Source of the DNA: Zoogloea oleivorans
GTDB taxonomy: Bacteria; Pseudomonadota; Gammaproteobacteria; Burkholderiales; Rhodocyclaceae
DNA length: 32,465 nucleotides
NCBI RefSeq assembly: GCF_008107625.1
Contig: NZ_SDKK01000012.1
Coordinates: 74,356-106,820 of the forward strand
Reading direction: 5' to 3'
The notes beneath the pieces were generated by a model. The model saw nothing but the letters and a program-made list of their open reading frames with translations. It had not been told where the DNA came from and searched no databases. The translations under genes and the position numbers were made by a program. Shown here one piece after another: positions 7,880 to 19,751 of the stretch. Each line of letters starts with the position of its first letter. Position 1 is the first letter of the stretch.

Positions 7880-8213
7880 AATGTCGCTGGCGGAAGGTAT
7901 CCGCCAGATCGTCGAGGATGCCGGGCGCAGCCAGGGTTTTGGCAAGGTGAAGATCGTCGTGCTGGAAATCGGCGAGCTGTCGTCGGTGGAGCCCGAAAGC
8001 CTGCGCTTTTGCTTCGACGTGGTTATGAAGGACAGCATCGCCGATGGCGCGCAACTGCAGATCGACCCGGTGCCCGGCAGTGGCTGGTGCATGCAGTGCG
8101 CCGAAACGGTGCCGATAAGTGCCCTGTACGATCCTTGCCCGAAGTGCGGCAGCTACCAAGTGCAGGCCACCAGTGGCACCGAGATGCGGGTCAAGGAACT
8201 GGAAATCGAATGA
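7872..8213 (+). CDS. hypA: Nickel metallochaperone HypA
   Basis: This 113-residue protein works with HypB to put nickel into the large subunits. The start at 7872 gives the obligatory N-terminus MHEMSLAEGI; His2 is part of the nickel site. The zinc site is the double CxxC in the C-terminal half (GWCMQC and DPCPKC). It overlaps hoxV by 8 bases and precedes hypB by 11. Length and motifs are fully typical. Confidence 0.97.
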   Translation: MHEMSLAEGIRQIVEDAGRSQGFGKVKIVVLEIGELSSVEPESLRFCFDVVMKDSIADGAQLQIDPVPGSGWCMQCAETVPISALYDPCPKCGSYQVQATSGTEMRVKELEIE

Positions 8214-8224
8214 AGGTGGTTTGA

Positions 8225-9160
8225 ATGTGCAATGTGTGCGGTTGCGGAACCGGTGAAACCCGCATCGACGGCGAGGCTGTCGATCACGAACAGGAACACG
8301 AGCACGTGCTTGCGGACGGCACGGTGCATCGGCATAGCCACGGCCCGGCCGGCCAAAAGTGGGCGCCGGTGGCGGCAGGCCATGCGCACAGCCACGGGCC
8401 CGAGGGCGAGCACGTGCATGAAGACATGGACGGCAGCCTCCACTACGGCCACGGCCCGGCCGGTGCCCACGCACCGGGCATGAGCCAGGCCCAGATGGTG
8501 AAGATCGAGCAGAACATCCTTGCCAAGAACGACGGCTTTGCCGAGCGCAACCGCAGCTGGCTGGCGGAGCGGGGCATCCTGGCCCTCAACCTGGTGTCGA
8601 GCCCCGGTTCCGGCAAGACGACGCTGCTGGTGCGCACCATCGAAGCGCTGAAACGCCGAGTGCCCGTCGCTGTTGTCGAAGGCGACCAGCAGACCAGCTT
8701 CGATGCCGAGCGCATCCGTGCCACCGGCGCCCCGGCCCTGCAGATCAACACCGGCAAGGGCTGTCACCTCGACGCCCACATGGTCGGCCGGGCGCTGGAA
8801 AAGCTGGCTCCGTCCGACAACAGCGTGCTGCTCATCGAAAACGTCGGCAACCTGGTGTGCCCGGCCGCCTTCGACCTGGGCGAAGCCGCCAAGGTGGTGG
8901 TGCTGTCGGTCACCGAGGGCGAGGACAAGCCCCTCAAGTATCCCGACATGTTTGCCGCCGCCAGCCTGATGCTGGTGAACAAGATCGACTTGCTGCCCTA
9001 CCTGAACTTCCCCGTGGACAAGGCCATCGAGTACGCCTTGCGGGTCAATCCGAAGCTCCAGGTGATCCAGGTTTCTGCCACTACCGGCGCCGGTTTCCAC
9101 GAATGGCTGGGCTGGATCGATGCCCGGCTGGCCGAGGCCGTGGCCGCCAGAACCCGGTGA
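8225..9160 (+). CDS. hypB: Nickel-binding GTPase HypB
   Basis: This 311-residue GTPase delivers nickel with HypA. The N-terminus MCNVCGCG carries the high-affinity metal motif. Residues 21-82 contain 14 histidines, giving a nickel-storing stretch like that of rhizobial HypB. The P-loop SPGSGKT is at about 126-132. The CHLDAH segment holds the Cys and His residues of the GTPase-domain metal site. NKIDLLP is the guanine-specificity motif. The combination of storage and insertion functions fits the NikR and nickel-transport genes elsewhere in the window. Confidence 0.97.
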   Translation: MCNVCGCGTGETRIDGEAVDHEQEHEHVLADGTVHRHSHGPAGQKWAPVAAGHAHSHGPEGEHVHEDMDGSLHYGHGPAGAHAPGMSQAQMVKIEQNILAKNDGFAERNRSWLAERGILALNLVSSPGSGKTTLLVRTIEALKRRVPVAVVEGDQQTSFDAERIRATGAPALQINTGKGCHLDAHMVGRALEKLAPSDNSVLLIENVGNLVCPAAFDLGEAAKVVVLSVTEGEDKPLKYPDMFAAASLMLVNKIDLLPYLNFPVDKAIEYALRVNPKLQVIQVSATTGAGFHEWLGWIDARLAEAVAARTR

Positions 9161-9167
9161 TGTGCCC

Positions 9168-11542
<2,375 letters not shown>

Positions 11543-11546
<4 letters not shown>

Positions 11547-11842
11547 GCAAGCTGGCCCGCAGCGTTGCCTCCGTGCACCGCCTGGAAGACATTCCCAACG
11601 TCGGCCAGGCCGTTGCCGACAAGTTGCGCCGCATCGGCATCACCACGCCGGCCGATCTCGTGGGCGCCGATCCCTACGCGCTCTACGCCACGCTGAACGC
11701 CGAGATGGAGGTCTGCCACGATCCGTGCCTGCTCGACACCTTCATTGCCGCTACCCGCTTCATGGCCGGGGAGCCCGCCAAGCCCTGGTGGGCCTACACG
11801 GCCGAACGCAAGGCCTGCTGCAGCCAGTACAAGGACAAGTAA
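11543..11842 (+). CDS. Small helix-hairpin-helix protein (Cdd1/'pathogenicity locus'-like)
   Basis: This 99-residue protein starts at GTG in a GTGA overlap with hypF. Residues 14-45 (LEDIPNVGQAVADKLRRIGI, then TPADLVGADP) form a classic helix-hairpin-helix. The second half has Cys residues (CHDPC, then a C-C pair near the end) and ends ACCSQYKDK. This is how I remember the family called Cdd1 or 'pathogenicity locus', whose function is not known; the motif usually contacts DNA backbone. It lies 3 bases before hypC, so it is cotranscribed and probably co-translated with hydrogenase maturation genes. A role for the cysteines in metal handling is possible but only a guess. Confidence 0.8.
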
Positions 11843-11845
11843 AGC

Positions 11846-12088
11846 ATGTGTCTCGCCATTCCGACCCGCGTGGTCGAACTCCTCCCCGACGGCCAGGCCC
11901 TGGTGGACCTGGGCGGCGTGCGCAAGGCGATCTCCCTTGAACTGGTGGATGACGTGGCCCCCGGCGACTACGTGATCGTCCACGTGGGCTACGCCCTCAC
12001 CAAGCTCGATCAGGAGGAGGCCGAGCGCACCCTCGCGCTGATGGTCGAGGCCGGCATCGACGTTTCCGGCGAGGCCGCCTCCGCATGA
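11846..12088 (+). CDS. hypC: Hydrogenase maturation chaperone HypC
   Basis: This 80-residue protein begins MCLAIPTRVVEL, with the essential Cys2. HypC carries iron with HypD while CN and CO are attached, and then hands the unit to the large subunit. It is the general HypC, set next to hypD with an ATGA overlap; the longer homologue at 4712-5017 (HoxL) belongs to the uptake-enzyme genes. Either could serve the sensor HoxC. Length is typical. Confidence 0.96.
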   Translation: MCLAIPTRVVELLPDGQALVDLGGVRKAISLELVDDVAPGDYVIVHVGYALTKLDQEEAERTLALMVEAGIDVSGEAASA

Positions 12089-13224
12089 AGTACGTGGATG
12101 AGTTCCGCGATGGCGAGGTGGCCCGAGGGCTGGCCGAGGCCATCGCCCGCGAAGCCCGGCCGGATCGCCGCTACGCCTTCATGGAGTTCTGCGGCGGCCA
12201 CACCCACGCCATTTCCCGCTACGGCGTGGCCGACCTGCTGCCGCCCCAGGTGAAGATGATCCACGGCCCCGGCTGCCCGGTGTGTGTGCTGCCCATCGGG
12301 CGCATCGACCAGATCATCCGGCTGGCGCTGGAGGAGGGCGTCACCGTGTGCAGTTACGGCGACACCTTGCGCGTGCCGGCTTCCGAAGGCCTGTCGATGC
12401 TGCGCGCCCGCGCCCGCGGTGCCGACATCCGCATGATCTATTCCGCCGCCGATGCGCTGGCCCTGGCGCAGAAGGAGCCGGCGCGGCAGGTGGTGTTCTT
12501 CGCCATCGGCTTCGAGACCACCACGCCGCCCACCGCGCTGGTGATCCGCCAGGCGGCGCAGCTGGGGCTGAAGAATTTCAGCGTGCTGTGCTGCCACGTG
12601 CTGACCCCGTCGGCCATCACCGCCATTCTCGAGTCGCCCGAGGTGCGCGAGCTGGGCACCGTGCCGCTGGACGGTTTCATCGGCCCGGCCCACGTCAGCA
12701 CCATCATCGGCAGCCGCCCCTACGCCCACTTCGCCGAGGAGTACCGCAAGCCGGTGGTCATCGCCGGTTTCGAGCCGCTGGACGTGATGCAGGCCATCCG
12801 CATGCTGGTGCGCCAGGTGAATGAAGGGCGCGCCGAAGTCGAGAACGAATTCACCCGTGCCGTTACCGAAGACGGCAACCTCAAGGCCCAGGCCCTGGTG
12901 TCGGAGGTCATGGAATTGCGTCGCGAGTTTGAATGGCGCGGCCTCGGCGTGGTGCCCTATTCGGCCCTGCGCATCCGTGAGCGCTACGCCGCCTTCGACG
13001 CCGAGGCGCGCTTCGGCCTCACATACCAGGGCGTGCCCGACCACAAATTCTGCGAGTGCGGGGCCATCCTGCGCGGGGTCAAGCGGCCCCTCGACTGCAA
13101 GCTGTTCGGCACCGTGTGCACGCCGGAAACGCCGATGGGCTCGTGCATGGTGTCGTCCGAAGGGGCGTGCGCCGCGCACTACACCTATGGTCGTTTTCGC
13201 GATATTCCGGTTGTTGCTGCGTGA
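12085..13224 (+). CDS. hypD: Hydrogenase Fe-(CN)2CO assembly protein HypD
   Basis: This 379-residue Fe-S protein is the scaffold with HypC on which the Fe(CN)2CO unit is built. Key residues are visible: C36 in CGGHTHAISRYG, C64 and C67 in GPGCPVC, and the FETTTPP motif. The C-terminal [4Fe-4S] set is formed by cysteines in CECG, CKLFGTVC and GSCM. Length is normal. It overlaps hypC by 4 bases. The operon appears to pause after it: a 160-base gap with a strong hairpin follows before the chemoreceptor gene. Confidence 0.97.
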   Translation: MKYVDEFRDGEVARGLAEAIAREARPDRRYAFMEFCGGHTHAISRYGVADLLPPQVKMIHGPGCPVCVLPIGRIDQIIRLALEEGVTVCSYGDTLRVPASEGLSMLRARARGADIRMIYSAADALALAQKEPARQVVFFAIGFETTTPPTALVIRQAAQLGLKNFSVLCCHVLTPSAITAILESPEVRELGTVPLDGFIGPAHVSTIIGSRPYAHFAEEYRKPVVIAGFEPLDVMQAIRMLVRQVNEGRAEVENEFTRAVTEDGNLKAQALVSEVMELRREFEWRGLGVVPYSALRIRERYAAFDAEARFGLTYQGVPDHKFCECGAILRGVKRPLDCKLFGTVCTPETPMGSCMVSSEGACAAHYTYGRFRDIPVVAA

Positions 13225-13260
13225 TGGAGCAAGGCTGGGCGGGGTTTGTGCCGAAAGGGT

Positions 13261-13285
13261 GCAGGGGCCGTATGCAAGCCCCTGC
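13261..13285 (+). terminator. Hairpin after hypD, possible terminator or processing site
   Basis: Perfect 8-base arms GCAGGGGC and GCCCCTGC flank a 9-base loop, 37 bases after the hypD stop. The expected U-run is missing, so it may be a weak or Rho-assisted terminator, or an RNA-stabilising element. It lies about 100 bases before the next start codon. Confidence 0.4.
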
Positions 13286-13384
13286 CCTGATTGAGGTATT
13301 TGCTGGGAGAGGGGTAAATCTTGTCTTTTCGCGGCCGATAAGCCGCCACACGGTCCGTTTCGAGGCCGGGTAAGGAGACAAGAA

Positions 13385-15415
13385 GTGAATCTGTTCAAGA
13401 AACTGCGGGGCGCCTCCGCCCCGGGCGTTGTGACCCTCCAGTGCCGCGCATCGGAAGTGGGCCAGACCCTCGCCTCCGCCTCGATCAGCCCGACCTTCGT
13501 CAGTGGCTACGTGTCTCCCCACGTGGACATCGAGCCGGTTGCCCGTGCGGTGACGGCGCGCTTTCCCGGCGTGCCGCTGATGCTGTGCTCCACTGCCGGT
13601 GAGCTGTGTGCGAGCGATGAAAGCCTCTACTGCCGCACCGGCGACAGCTGGGACCGGGTGGTCCTGCAGTGTTTCGACGCCACGCTGATCGCCCGTTCGC
13701 AGATCGTCGCGATTCCCCTCGGCAGCGAAGACATGCGCCGCGGCAACAGCGAAGTGTCGGTCAAGGAGCGCGTGGCGCGCATCGCCCGCAACATCCAGTC
13801 GGCCCGGGTGGAGGTGGATATCGACTACCGGGACACCCTGGCCTACATCATGTTCGACGGCCTGTCGGCCTCTGAATCCTTCTTCATGGAAGCGCTCTAC
13901 GATTCCGGGCGTTTCCCCTGTCTGTTTGTCGGCGGCTCGGCCGGTGGCAAGTTCGACTTCAAGAACACCTGGATCCACGACGGCACCCGCAAGCTCGAGA
14001 ATCACGCCCTGATCGCTTTCCTGAAGGTGGCCAAGGGCACCCGCTTCGGTGTGCTGAAGAGCCAGAACTTTGTGCCCGACGGCCCGCATTTTCCGGTCAT
14101 CGGGGCCTCGCTGGAACAGCGCTACGTGAGCCAGGTGATTGATGCCGACGGCCGCATCGTGCCCTTTGTGGACGCCCTGTGCGCGCACTTCCGCTGTGCC
14201 CCGCGGGAGCTGGAAGGCAAGCTCGCCGATTACTCTTTCGCCATCCAGGTCGGCAAGGAGATTTTCGTGCGTTCGGTGGTGAACGTGAATGTTGCCGCCG
14301 GGCGGGTCAATTTCTACTGTGACATTTCCCCGGGTGAAGAACTGCTGCTGGTGCGCCGTACCGGCCTGGTGCACAGCACCGAGCAGGATTTTCGCACCTT
14401 CATGGCCGGCAAGCCCGGCGCCCCGGTGGCCGGCATCCTCAACGACTGCATCCTGCGTCGCCTCTACAACGACAAGGAATTGTCCAAGGTTGGCTCGGCC
14501 CTGCCGTGCCAGCAGATGGCGGGCTTCTCCACCTTCGGCGAAATCCTCGGCCTCAATCTCAATCAGACGCTGACGGCGGTGTTCTTCTTCCGGGTGCCGG
14601 AGGGCACGCCCTTCCGCGATGATTACGTGGACAACTTCGTTGCCCATTACGGCGAGTTCAAGGCCTTTTTTCTGCGTCGCCAGAGCGCCAAGCTGGCCGG
14701 GTTGTCGCGGGTCATCGTCAAGCAGATCGCCGACTACCAGGACCAGCAGTTCGACAGCCAGCTCGATCCGTCCAGCTTCGACGACAACATCGGCCTGGTG
14801 GTGTATGGGCTCAACAGTCTTGGCCAGACCCTGAAAGCATCCAACGATCTGCGCAAGGACACCGGCCGCCAGCTGGAATCCTGTGCCGGCGACCTGTACG
14901 CCTCGGTCGGCGCCCTGGCCGGCCACATCCAGGAGCAGGAACAGGTGGTGCACGAAGCCGGCGAGACCGTCAGCGACCTGACCCGCCAGGCGGCCGCGGC
15001 CGCCGACAGCGCGCGCAAGCTGGCTCACGCCAGTGGTCGCATCCAGGGCGTGGTGGAAGTCATCCAGCAGATTGCCGACCAGACCAACCTGCTGGCCCTG
15101 AATGCCGCCATCGAAGCGGCCCGGGCCGGTGAGGCCGGCCGCGGTTTTGCGGTGGTGGCCGACGAGGTGCGCAAGCTGGCCGAGAAATCCCGCATGAGTG
15201 CCGGCGAGATCGGCGTCGACATCTCGACGCTGGCCAGCGAGATCGGCCGGGTGGCCGGCGAGATCGAACGCCAGGCCGGTGATGTCTCCAACCTGTCCAG
15301 CATGCTCACCAATATCGAGGCCTTCAGCGGCAAGACTGCCGAGACCGCTGGCCATACCCGGGGCGTCGCCGACACCCTCAAACATCTCACGGAGAACCAG
15401 CTCGTCCAGGCTTGA
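13385..15415 (+). CDS. Soluble chemoreceptor: FIST sensor domains fused to an MCP signalling domain
   Basis: This 676-residue protein starts at GTG; GGAG at 13374-13377, 7 bases upstream, settles it. The N-terminal half (about 30-380) reads as FIST and FIST_C sensor domains, with [12 protein letters not shown] and a later [15 protein letters not shown] segment characteristic of the family. After a linker come the helical arms of a methyl-accepting chemotaxis domain. Its CheA-contact tip lies at about 568-602 ([20 protein letters not shown]). No membrane segment or signal peptide is visible, so it should be cytoplasmic. There is no receptor pentapeptide at the C-terminus for CheR/CheB docking. 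It lies inside the hyp cluster, in the same direction as hypD and hypE. I infer a link between hydrogen metabolism and motility; the ligand is unknown. Confidence 0.92.
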   Translation: MNLFKKLRGASAPGVVTLQCRASEVGQTLASASISPTFVSGYVSPHVDIEPVARAVTARFPGVPLMLCSTAGELCASDESLYCRTGDSWDRVVLQCFDATLIARSQIVAIPLGSEDMRRGNSEVSVKERVARIARNIQSARVEVDIDYRDTLAYIMFDGLSASESFFMEALYDSGRFPCLFVGGSAGGKFDFKNTWIHDGTRKLENHALIAFLKVAKGTRFGVLKSQNFVPDGPHFPVIGASLEQRYVSQVIDADGRIVPFVDALCAHFRCAPRELEGKLADYSFAIQVGKEIFVRSVVNVNVAAGRVNFYCDISPGEELLLVRRTGLVHSTEQDFRTFMAGKPGAPVAGILNDCILRRLYNDKELSKVGSALPCQQMAGFSTFGEILGLNLNQTLTAVFFFRVPEGTPFRDDYVDNFVAHYGEFKAFFLRRQSAKLAGLSRVIVKQIADYQDQQFDSQLDPSSFDDNIGLVVYGLNSLGQTLKASNDLRKDTGRQLESCAGDLYASVGALAGHIQEQEQVVHEAGETVSDLTRQAAAAADSARKLAHASGRIQGVVEVIQQIADQTNLLALNAAIEAARAGEAGRGFAVVADEVRKLAEKSRMSAGEIGVDISTLASEIGRVAGEIERQAGDVSNLSSMLTNIEAFSGKTAETAGHTRGVADTLKHLTENQLVQA

Positions 15416-15421
15416 ACGGCT

Positions 15422-15436
15422 CCGGGCTTGCCCCGG
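15422..15436 (+). terminator. Short GC hairpin after the chemoreceptor gene
   Basis: CCGGG and CCCGG arms flank a 5-base loop, 6 bases after the chemoreceptor stop. There is no T-run, so termination would be weak. It may only mark the boundary before hypE, which has no evident ribosome site and no promoter that I can name in the 84-base gap. Confidence 0.25.
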
Positions 15437-15499
15437 CGCTTCCCGTCGGCCGGATGGCGTCCTCGCCGTGTTTCCTCTTTCCATGACGCCAACCGACCC

Positions 15500-16546
15500 A
15501 TGAAAAAAGCCTACATCCGTCCCCTCGACCTGCGTCACGGAACGGTTGATCTCTCCCACGGCGGCGGTGGCCGTGCCATGGTCCAGTTGATCGGCGAGAT
15601 CTTTGGCCGCGCCTTCGACAACGAATGGCTGCGCCGCGGCGACGACGGCGCCGTGCTGCCGGCCCCCCGCCCGGGCGAACGTCTGGTGGTGGCCACCGAT
15701 GCCCACGTGGTGTCGCCGCTGTTTTTTCCGGGGGGCGACATCGGCTGCCTGTGCGTGCATGGCACCCTCAACGACGTGGCGGTGATGGGCGCCCGGCCGC
15801 TCTACCTGGCGGCCAGCTTCATCCTCGAAGAAGGCTTTCCGCTGGCCGATCTGCAGCGCATCGTCGCCAGCATGGCGGCGGCAGCGAAGGAGGCCGGCGT
15901 GCCGGTGGTTACCGGCGACACCAAGGTGGTGGAGAAGGGCAAGGGCGACGGCATCTTCATCACCACCACCGGCATCGGCGCGTTGCCCGTCGGGCGCGAG
16001 CTGTCGGGCGCCAACGCCCGGCCCGGCGACGCCGTGATTGTTTCCGGCACCCTCGGCGATCACGGCATGGCCATCATGGCCCAGCGGGAAAACCTCGCCT
16101 TCGAATCCGAAATCCGCTCTGACACCGCGGCGCTGCACGGCCTCATCGCCGAGCTGCTGGCCGCGGTGCCGCAAACCCGCGTGCTGCGCGACCCGACCCG
16201 CGGCGGGCTGGCGGCGACGCTCAACGAGATCGCCCAGCAGTCCGGCGTCGGCATCGTTCTTGACGAAGCCGCGATCCCCGTTGACCCGCAAGTTGCTGCT
16301 GCCTGCGAGTTCCTCGGCCTCGACCCGCTCAACATCGCCAACGAAGGCAAGCTCATCGCCATCTGCCCGGCACAGTTTGCCGATGCTCTGCTCGCCGCGC
16401 TGCGCGCCCATCCCCTCGGTACCCGTGCCGCGCGCATCGGCGAAGTCACCGTTGATGCGCAGCACTTCGTGCAGATGAAAACCGCCTTTGGCGGCCGCCG
16501 CATGGTGGACTGGCTGGCCGGCGAACAGCTGCCGCGCATTTGCTGA
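15500..16546 (+). CDS. hypE: Hydrogenase maturation protein HypE
   Basis: This 348-residue enzyme dehydrates the carbamoyl group on its own C-terminal Cys to a thiocyanate, with ATP, to supply cyanide ligands. The C-terminus is PRIC, the required end. The N-terminal DLSHGGGGRAM and the central TRGGLAATLNEIA segments are the ATP-binding parts of the PurM/SelD-like fold. The start at 15500 was chosen because longer readings add residues unlike the family. No Shine-Dalgarno sequence is visible before it. HypE is separated from hypD by the chemoreceptor gene, an unusual break. Its stop overlaps the hypX ATG (TGATG). Confidence 0.97.
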   Translation: MKKAYIRPLDLRHGTVDLSHGGGGRAMVQLIGEIFGRAFDNEWLRRGDDGAVLPAPRPGERLVVATDAHVVSPLFFPGGDIGCLCVHGTLNDVAVMGARPLYLAASFILEEGFPLADLQRIVASMAAAAKEAGVPVVTGDTKVVEKGKGDGIFITTTGIGALPVGRELSGANARPGDAVIVSGTLGDHGMAIMAQRENLAFESEIRSDTAALHGLIAELLAAVPQTRVLRDPTRGGLAATLNEIAQQSGVGIVLDEAAIPVDPQVAAACEFLGLDPLNIANEGKLIAICPAQFADALLAALRAHPLGTRAARIGEVTVDAQHFVQMKTAFGGRRMVDWLAGEQLPRIC

Positions 16547-18273
16547 TGCGCATCCTGCTGCTCACCCACAGCTTCAACAGCCTCACCCAGCGCCTTTTTG
16601 AAGAACTTTCGGTACGCGGGCACGCGCTGTCGGTGGAGTTCGACATTGCCGATTCGGTGACCGCAGAGGCCGTCGCGCTGTTTCAGCCCGACGTGGTGCT
16701 GGCGCCCTTTCTCAAGCGGGCGATCCCCGAATCCGTGTGGTCGCGGCACGTGTGCCTGATCGTGCACCCCGGCATCGTCGGCGACCGCGGTCCGTCGGCC
16801 CTCGACTGGGCAATCCAGACGGGCGCGGCGGAGTGGGGCGTCACCGTGCTGCAGGCGGAGGCCGAGATGGACGCCGGCCCGGTGTGGGCGAGCGCCACCT
16901 TTCCGATGCGTGTGGCGACCAAGGCCAGCCTGTACCGCAACGAGGTGACCGAGGCGGCCGTCACCGCGGTGCTGGAAGCGCTGGGTCGCATGGACGACTG
17001 GCGGGCCGGACGCTGGCAGCCCGTGCGCCCGTCGGCTGATGATCCGGCGGTGCGTGGCCGCCTGCAGCCGACCCTGCGCCAGGCCGACCGGGCCATCGAC
17101 TGGGCGCGTGACGACACCGCCGCCATCCTTGCCCGCCTGCGCGCCGCCGATGGCTTTCCCGGCGTGGCGGATGCGCTGTTCGGCGTGCCCTGCCACCTGT
17201 TCGATGCCCATCTCGCCCCGGCGGAGGCTGGGGCGCAGCCGGGCGAACTGCTTGCCCGCCGCGACGGCGCGGTGCTGCGCGCGACGCGTGACGGCGCGAT
17301 CTGGATCGGCCATGTGAAGCGCGGCGAGCTCAAGCTGCCGACGACCGTGGCCTTTGCGGCCGAAGTCGCCGACCTGCCGGAGCGCCCGGCGGATCTGTGG
17401 CGTGACGCCACCGACGACGGCGCCGAGCTGCGCTACCGGGAGGCGGGCGCCGTCGGCTTCCTGTCCTTCGACTTCTACAACGGTGCCATGGCTACCGACC
17501 AGTGCCGGCGTCTGCTGGCGGCCATCGATTTTGCCCGTACGCGCCCGACCCGCGTGCTGGTGCTCGAAGGCGGCGCGGATTTCTGGTCCAACGGCATCCA
17601 CCTCAACCGCATCGAGGCGAGCGAGTCCGCCGCCGACGCGTCGTGGGCCAACATCAACGCGATGGATGACGTGTGCCTGGCCATCCTGCAACTCACCGAC
17701 CGCCTGACTGTTGCCGCCTTGCGTGGCAACGCCGGCGCCGGTGGCTGCTTCCTGGCGCTGGCCGCCGACCAGGTGTGGGCGCGGCAAGGCGTGATCCTCA
17801 ACCCCCACTACAAGAACATGGGCAACCTGTATGGCTCCGAGTACTGGACCTACCTGCTGCCCCGCCGCGTCGGTGCCGACGGTGCCCGCAAGCTGATGGC
17901 CGAACGCCTGCCGCTGGGCGCCCCGCGTGCCGCGCACAGCGGCCTCATCGACGCCAGCTTCGGCGCCAGCCGGGCCGCTTTCGAGCTTGAGGTGGCCAGC
18001 CGCGCCGCCGCCCTCGCCTGCGCCCCGGACTACGCCGATCAACTCGCCGCCAAGCAGGCCCGCCGAGCCGCCGACGAAGTCGCCAAGCCACTTGCCGCCG
18101 ACGAAGTCGCCAAGCCACTTGCCGCCTACCGTGACGAAGAGCTCACCCACATGCGCCGCAACTTCTATGGCTTCGACCCCAGCTACCACGGAGCACGCTA
18201 CCATTTCGTGATGAAAAGCCCCCAGTCCTGGACTCCCCGCCACCTCGCCGTTCACCGGGAACTCAAGCGATGA
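16546..18273 (+). CDS. hypX: HypX: formyltransferase/crotonase-like protein making CO for the active site in air
   Basis: This 575-residue two-domain protein (also called HoxX) starts at the ATG that overlaps the hypE stop; an in-frame TTG two codons earlier is less likely. The N-terminal half resembles formyl-tetrahydrofolate transferases (HPGIVGDRGPSALDWAI at about 70-86). The C-terminal half resembles enoyl-CoA hydratases (RGNAGAGGC, then NPHYKNMG). In Ralstonia and Aquifex, HypX takes a formyl group from N10-formyl-THF and releases CO, which becomes the iron ligand under aerobic conditions. A perfect 27-base tandem duplication near the end repeats AADEVAKPL. hoxA follows with a 4-base overlap. 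Confidence 0.94.
   Translation: MRILLLTHSFNSLTQRLFEELSVRGHALSVEFDIADSVTAEAVALFQPDVVLAPFLKRAIPESVWSRHVCLIVHPGIVGDRGPSALDWAIQTGAAEWGVTVLQAEAEMDAGPVWASATFPMRVATKASLYRNEVTEAAVTAVLEALGRMDDWRAGRWQPVRPSADDPAVRGRLQPTLRQADRAIDWARDDTAAILARLRAADGFPGVADALFGVPCHLFDAHLAPAEAGAQPGELLARRDGAVLRATRDGAIWIGHVKRGELKLPTTVAFAAEVADLPERPADLWRDATDDGAELRYREAGAVGFLSFDFYNGAMATDQCRRLLAAIDFARTRPTRVLVLEGGADFWSNGIHLNRIEASESAADASWANINAMDDVCLAILQLTDRLTVAALRGNAGAGGCFLALAADQVWARQGVILNPHYKNMGNLYGSEYWTYLLPRRVGADGARKLMAERLPLGAPRAAHSGLIDASFGASRAAFELEVASRAAALACAPDYADQLAAKQARRAADEVAKPLAADEVAKPLAAYRDEELTHMRRNFYGFDPSYHGARYHFVMKSPQSWTPRHLAVHRELKR
18067..18126 (+). repeat. 27-bp in-frame tandem duplication within hypX
   Basis: Units at 18067-18093 and 18094-18120 are identical, and the first six bases of the unit recur at 18121-18126. 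Each unit encodes AADEVAKPL. The identity at every third-codon position suggests a recent slippage event. It lies in the region after the crotonase core and keeps the frame. Confidence 0.95.
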
Positions 18274-19751
18274 GCAGCCCCTTCAAACCCGCCGCCCGCC
18301 TGCCCGCCGTGCTGGTGGTGGACGACGAAGTCCGCTCCCAGGAAGCCTTGCGTCGCACCCTCGACGAAGAGTTCGAGGTGTTCACCGCCTCGTCGGCCGA
18401 GGACGCCCAGAAGATCATGGAGCGGGAAACGTTACAGGTGCTGCTGTGCGACCAGCGCATGCCCGGCGAGTCCGGCGTCAGCTTTCTGAAGCGGGTGAGG
18501 AGCCAGTGGCCGGACGTGGTGCGCATCATCATCTCGGGCTACACCGATTCGGAAGACATCATCGCCGGCATCAACGATGCGGGCATCTACCAGTACCTGC
18601 TCAAGCCCTGGCAGCCCGACTCGCTGCTGATGGCGATCCGCAACGCTGCCGAGCTGTATCGCCTGCAGGCCGAAAACCAGCGCCTCAGCCTCGAGCTGCG
18701 CACCAGCAGCCCGGTGCTCCGGAAACGCGTTGAAATGAAGTACGAACGGGTCAAGCGCGAGTTCGGCCTCGACGGCCTGACCCGTGCGCCGGACAGCCCG
18801 CTGGGCCCGATCTGTGATCTGATCGCCCAGGTGGCGCCCTTCGACCTGTCGGTGCTGATCTCCGGTGAATCCGGCACCGGCAAGGAGATGCTGGCGCGGG
18901 CCATCCATTACCAGAGCCGCCGCGCCGACAAGGCCTTCGTGGTCGAGAACTGCGGTGCGCTGCCCGACGAACTGCTCGAAGCAGAACTCTTCGGTTACAA
19001 GCGCGGCGCCTTCACCGGCGCTTACGAAGACCGCATCGGGCTTTTTCAGCACGCCGACGGCGGCACGCTGTTCCTCGACGAGATCGGTGAAACCTCGCCG
19101 GCCTTCCAGGTCAAGCTGCTGCGTGTGCTGCAAGAGGGCGAGTTCCGCCCGCTGGGCAGCCCGCGTCCGATGACGGTGGACGTGCGGGTCATCGCCGCCA
19201 CCAACCGCGACCTGGAAACCGAGGTGCGCGAAGGGCGCTTCCGCGAGGATCTGTATTACCGTCTGGCCATCGTGCCGATCCACGTGCCGCCGCTGCGCGA
19301 GCGGCCGATGGACATCCCGCTGCTGGTCGAACGCCTGCTTGCGGTGAGCCAGGGCGCGCTGGGCAAGAGCTGCGAGGGCTTTACCCCCGAGGCCTTGGCC
19401 TGCCTCGCGGCCTACCGCTGGCCGGGCAATGTGCGCGAGCTGCAGAACGCCATCCTGCGCATGCTGGCGCTGTCCACCGGGCCGAAGCTGGGCGCTCACT
19501 TGCTGTCGCCGAAGGTCTTGCAATCCGGCACTGACGGGCACGATGACACCGATCTGGCGGCCGTCGGTTTTGCCGGCACCCTGCAGGAGCGGGTCGATGC
19601 GCTGGAAGCGCGGGTGCTCAAGGAAACCCTGATCCGCCTGCGCTGGAACAAGACCCGCGCGGCCAACGAGTTGGGCCTGTCGCGGGTTGGCCTGCGCGCC
19701 AAGCTGGTCCGCTACGGGCTGGACGGCGACAAGTCGGGAGGCGCCGAGTGA
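18270..19751 (+). CDS. hoxA: Sigma54-dependent response regulator of hydrogenase genes
   Basis: This 493-residue NtrC-type activator (HoxA/HupR) has three domains. The receiver has acidic residues D18/D19 and probable phosphoacceptor D61 (LLCDQRMPG). The AAA+ domain has Walker A GESGTGKE, the sigma54-contact loop GAFTGA and the DEIGE Walker B region. A Fis-type helix-turn-helix near the C-terminus contains [18 protein letters not shown]. In Ralstonia the unphosphorylated form is active, and the kinase HoxJ restrains it when H2 is absent. It overlaps hypX (ATGA) and hoxB (GTGA). The sigma54-like site before hoxM at 4047-4062 is a plausible target. Confidence 0.95.
   Translation: MSSPFKPAARLPAVLVVDDEVRSQEALRRTLDEEFEVFTASSAEDAQKIMERETLQVLLCDQRMPGESGVSFLKRVRSQWPDVVRIIISGYTDSEDIIAGINDAGIYQYLLKPWQPDSLLMAIRNAAELYRLQAENQRLSLELRTSSPVLRKRVEMKYERVKREFGLDGLTRAPDSPLGPICDLIAQVAPFDLSVLISGESGTGKEMLARAIHYQSRRADKAFVVENCGALPDELLEAELFGYKRGAFTGAYEDRIGLFQHADGGTLFLDEIGETSPAFQVKLLRVLQEGEFRPLGSPRPMTVDVRVIAATNRDLETEVREGRFREDLYYRLAIVPIHVPPLRERPMDIPLLVERLLAVSQGALGKSCEGFTPEALACLAAYRWPGNVRELQNAILRMLALSTGPKLGAHLLSPKVLQSGTDGHDDTDLAAVGFAGTLQERVDALEARVLKETLIRLRWNKTRAANELGLSRVGLRAKLVRYGLDGDKSGGAE

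Noticed and set aside
13079-16465. Leftward open frame of 1128 codons
   Set aside because: It is a shadow of hypD, the chemoreceptor and hypE on the other strand. GC-rich codon bias produces such frames, and no family features or ribosome site are seen.
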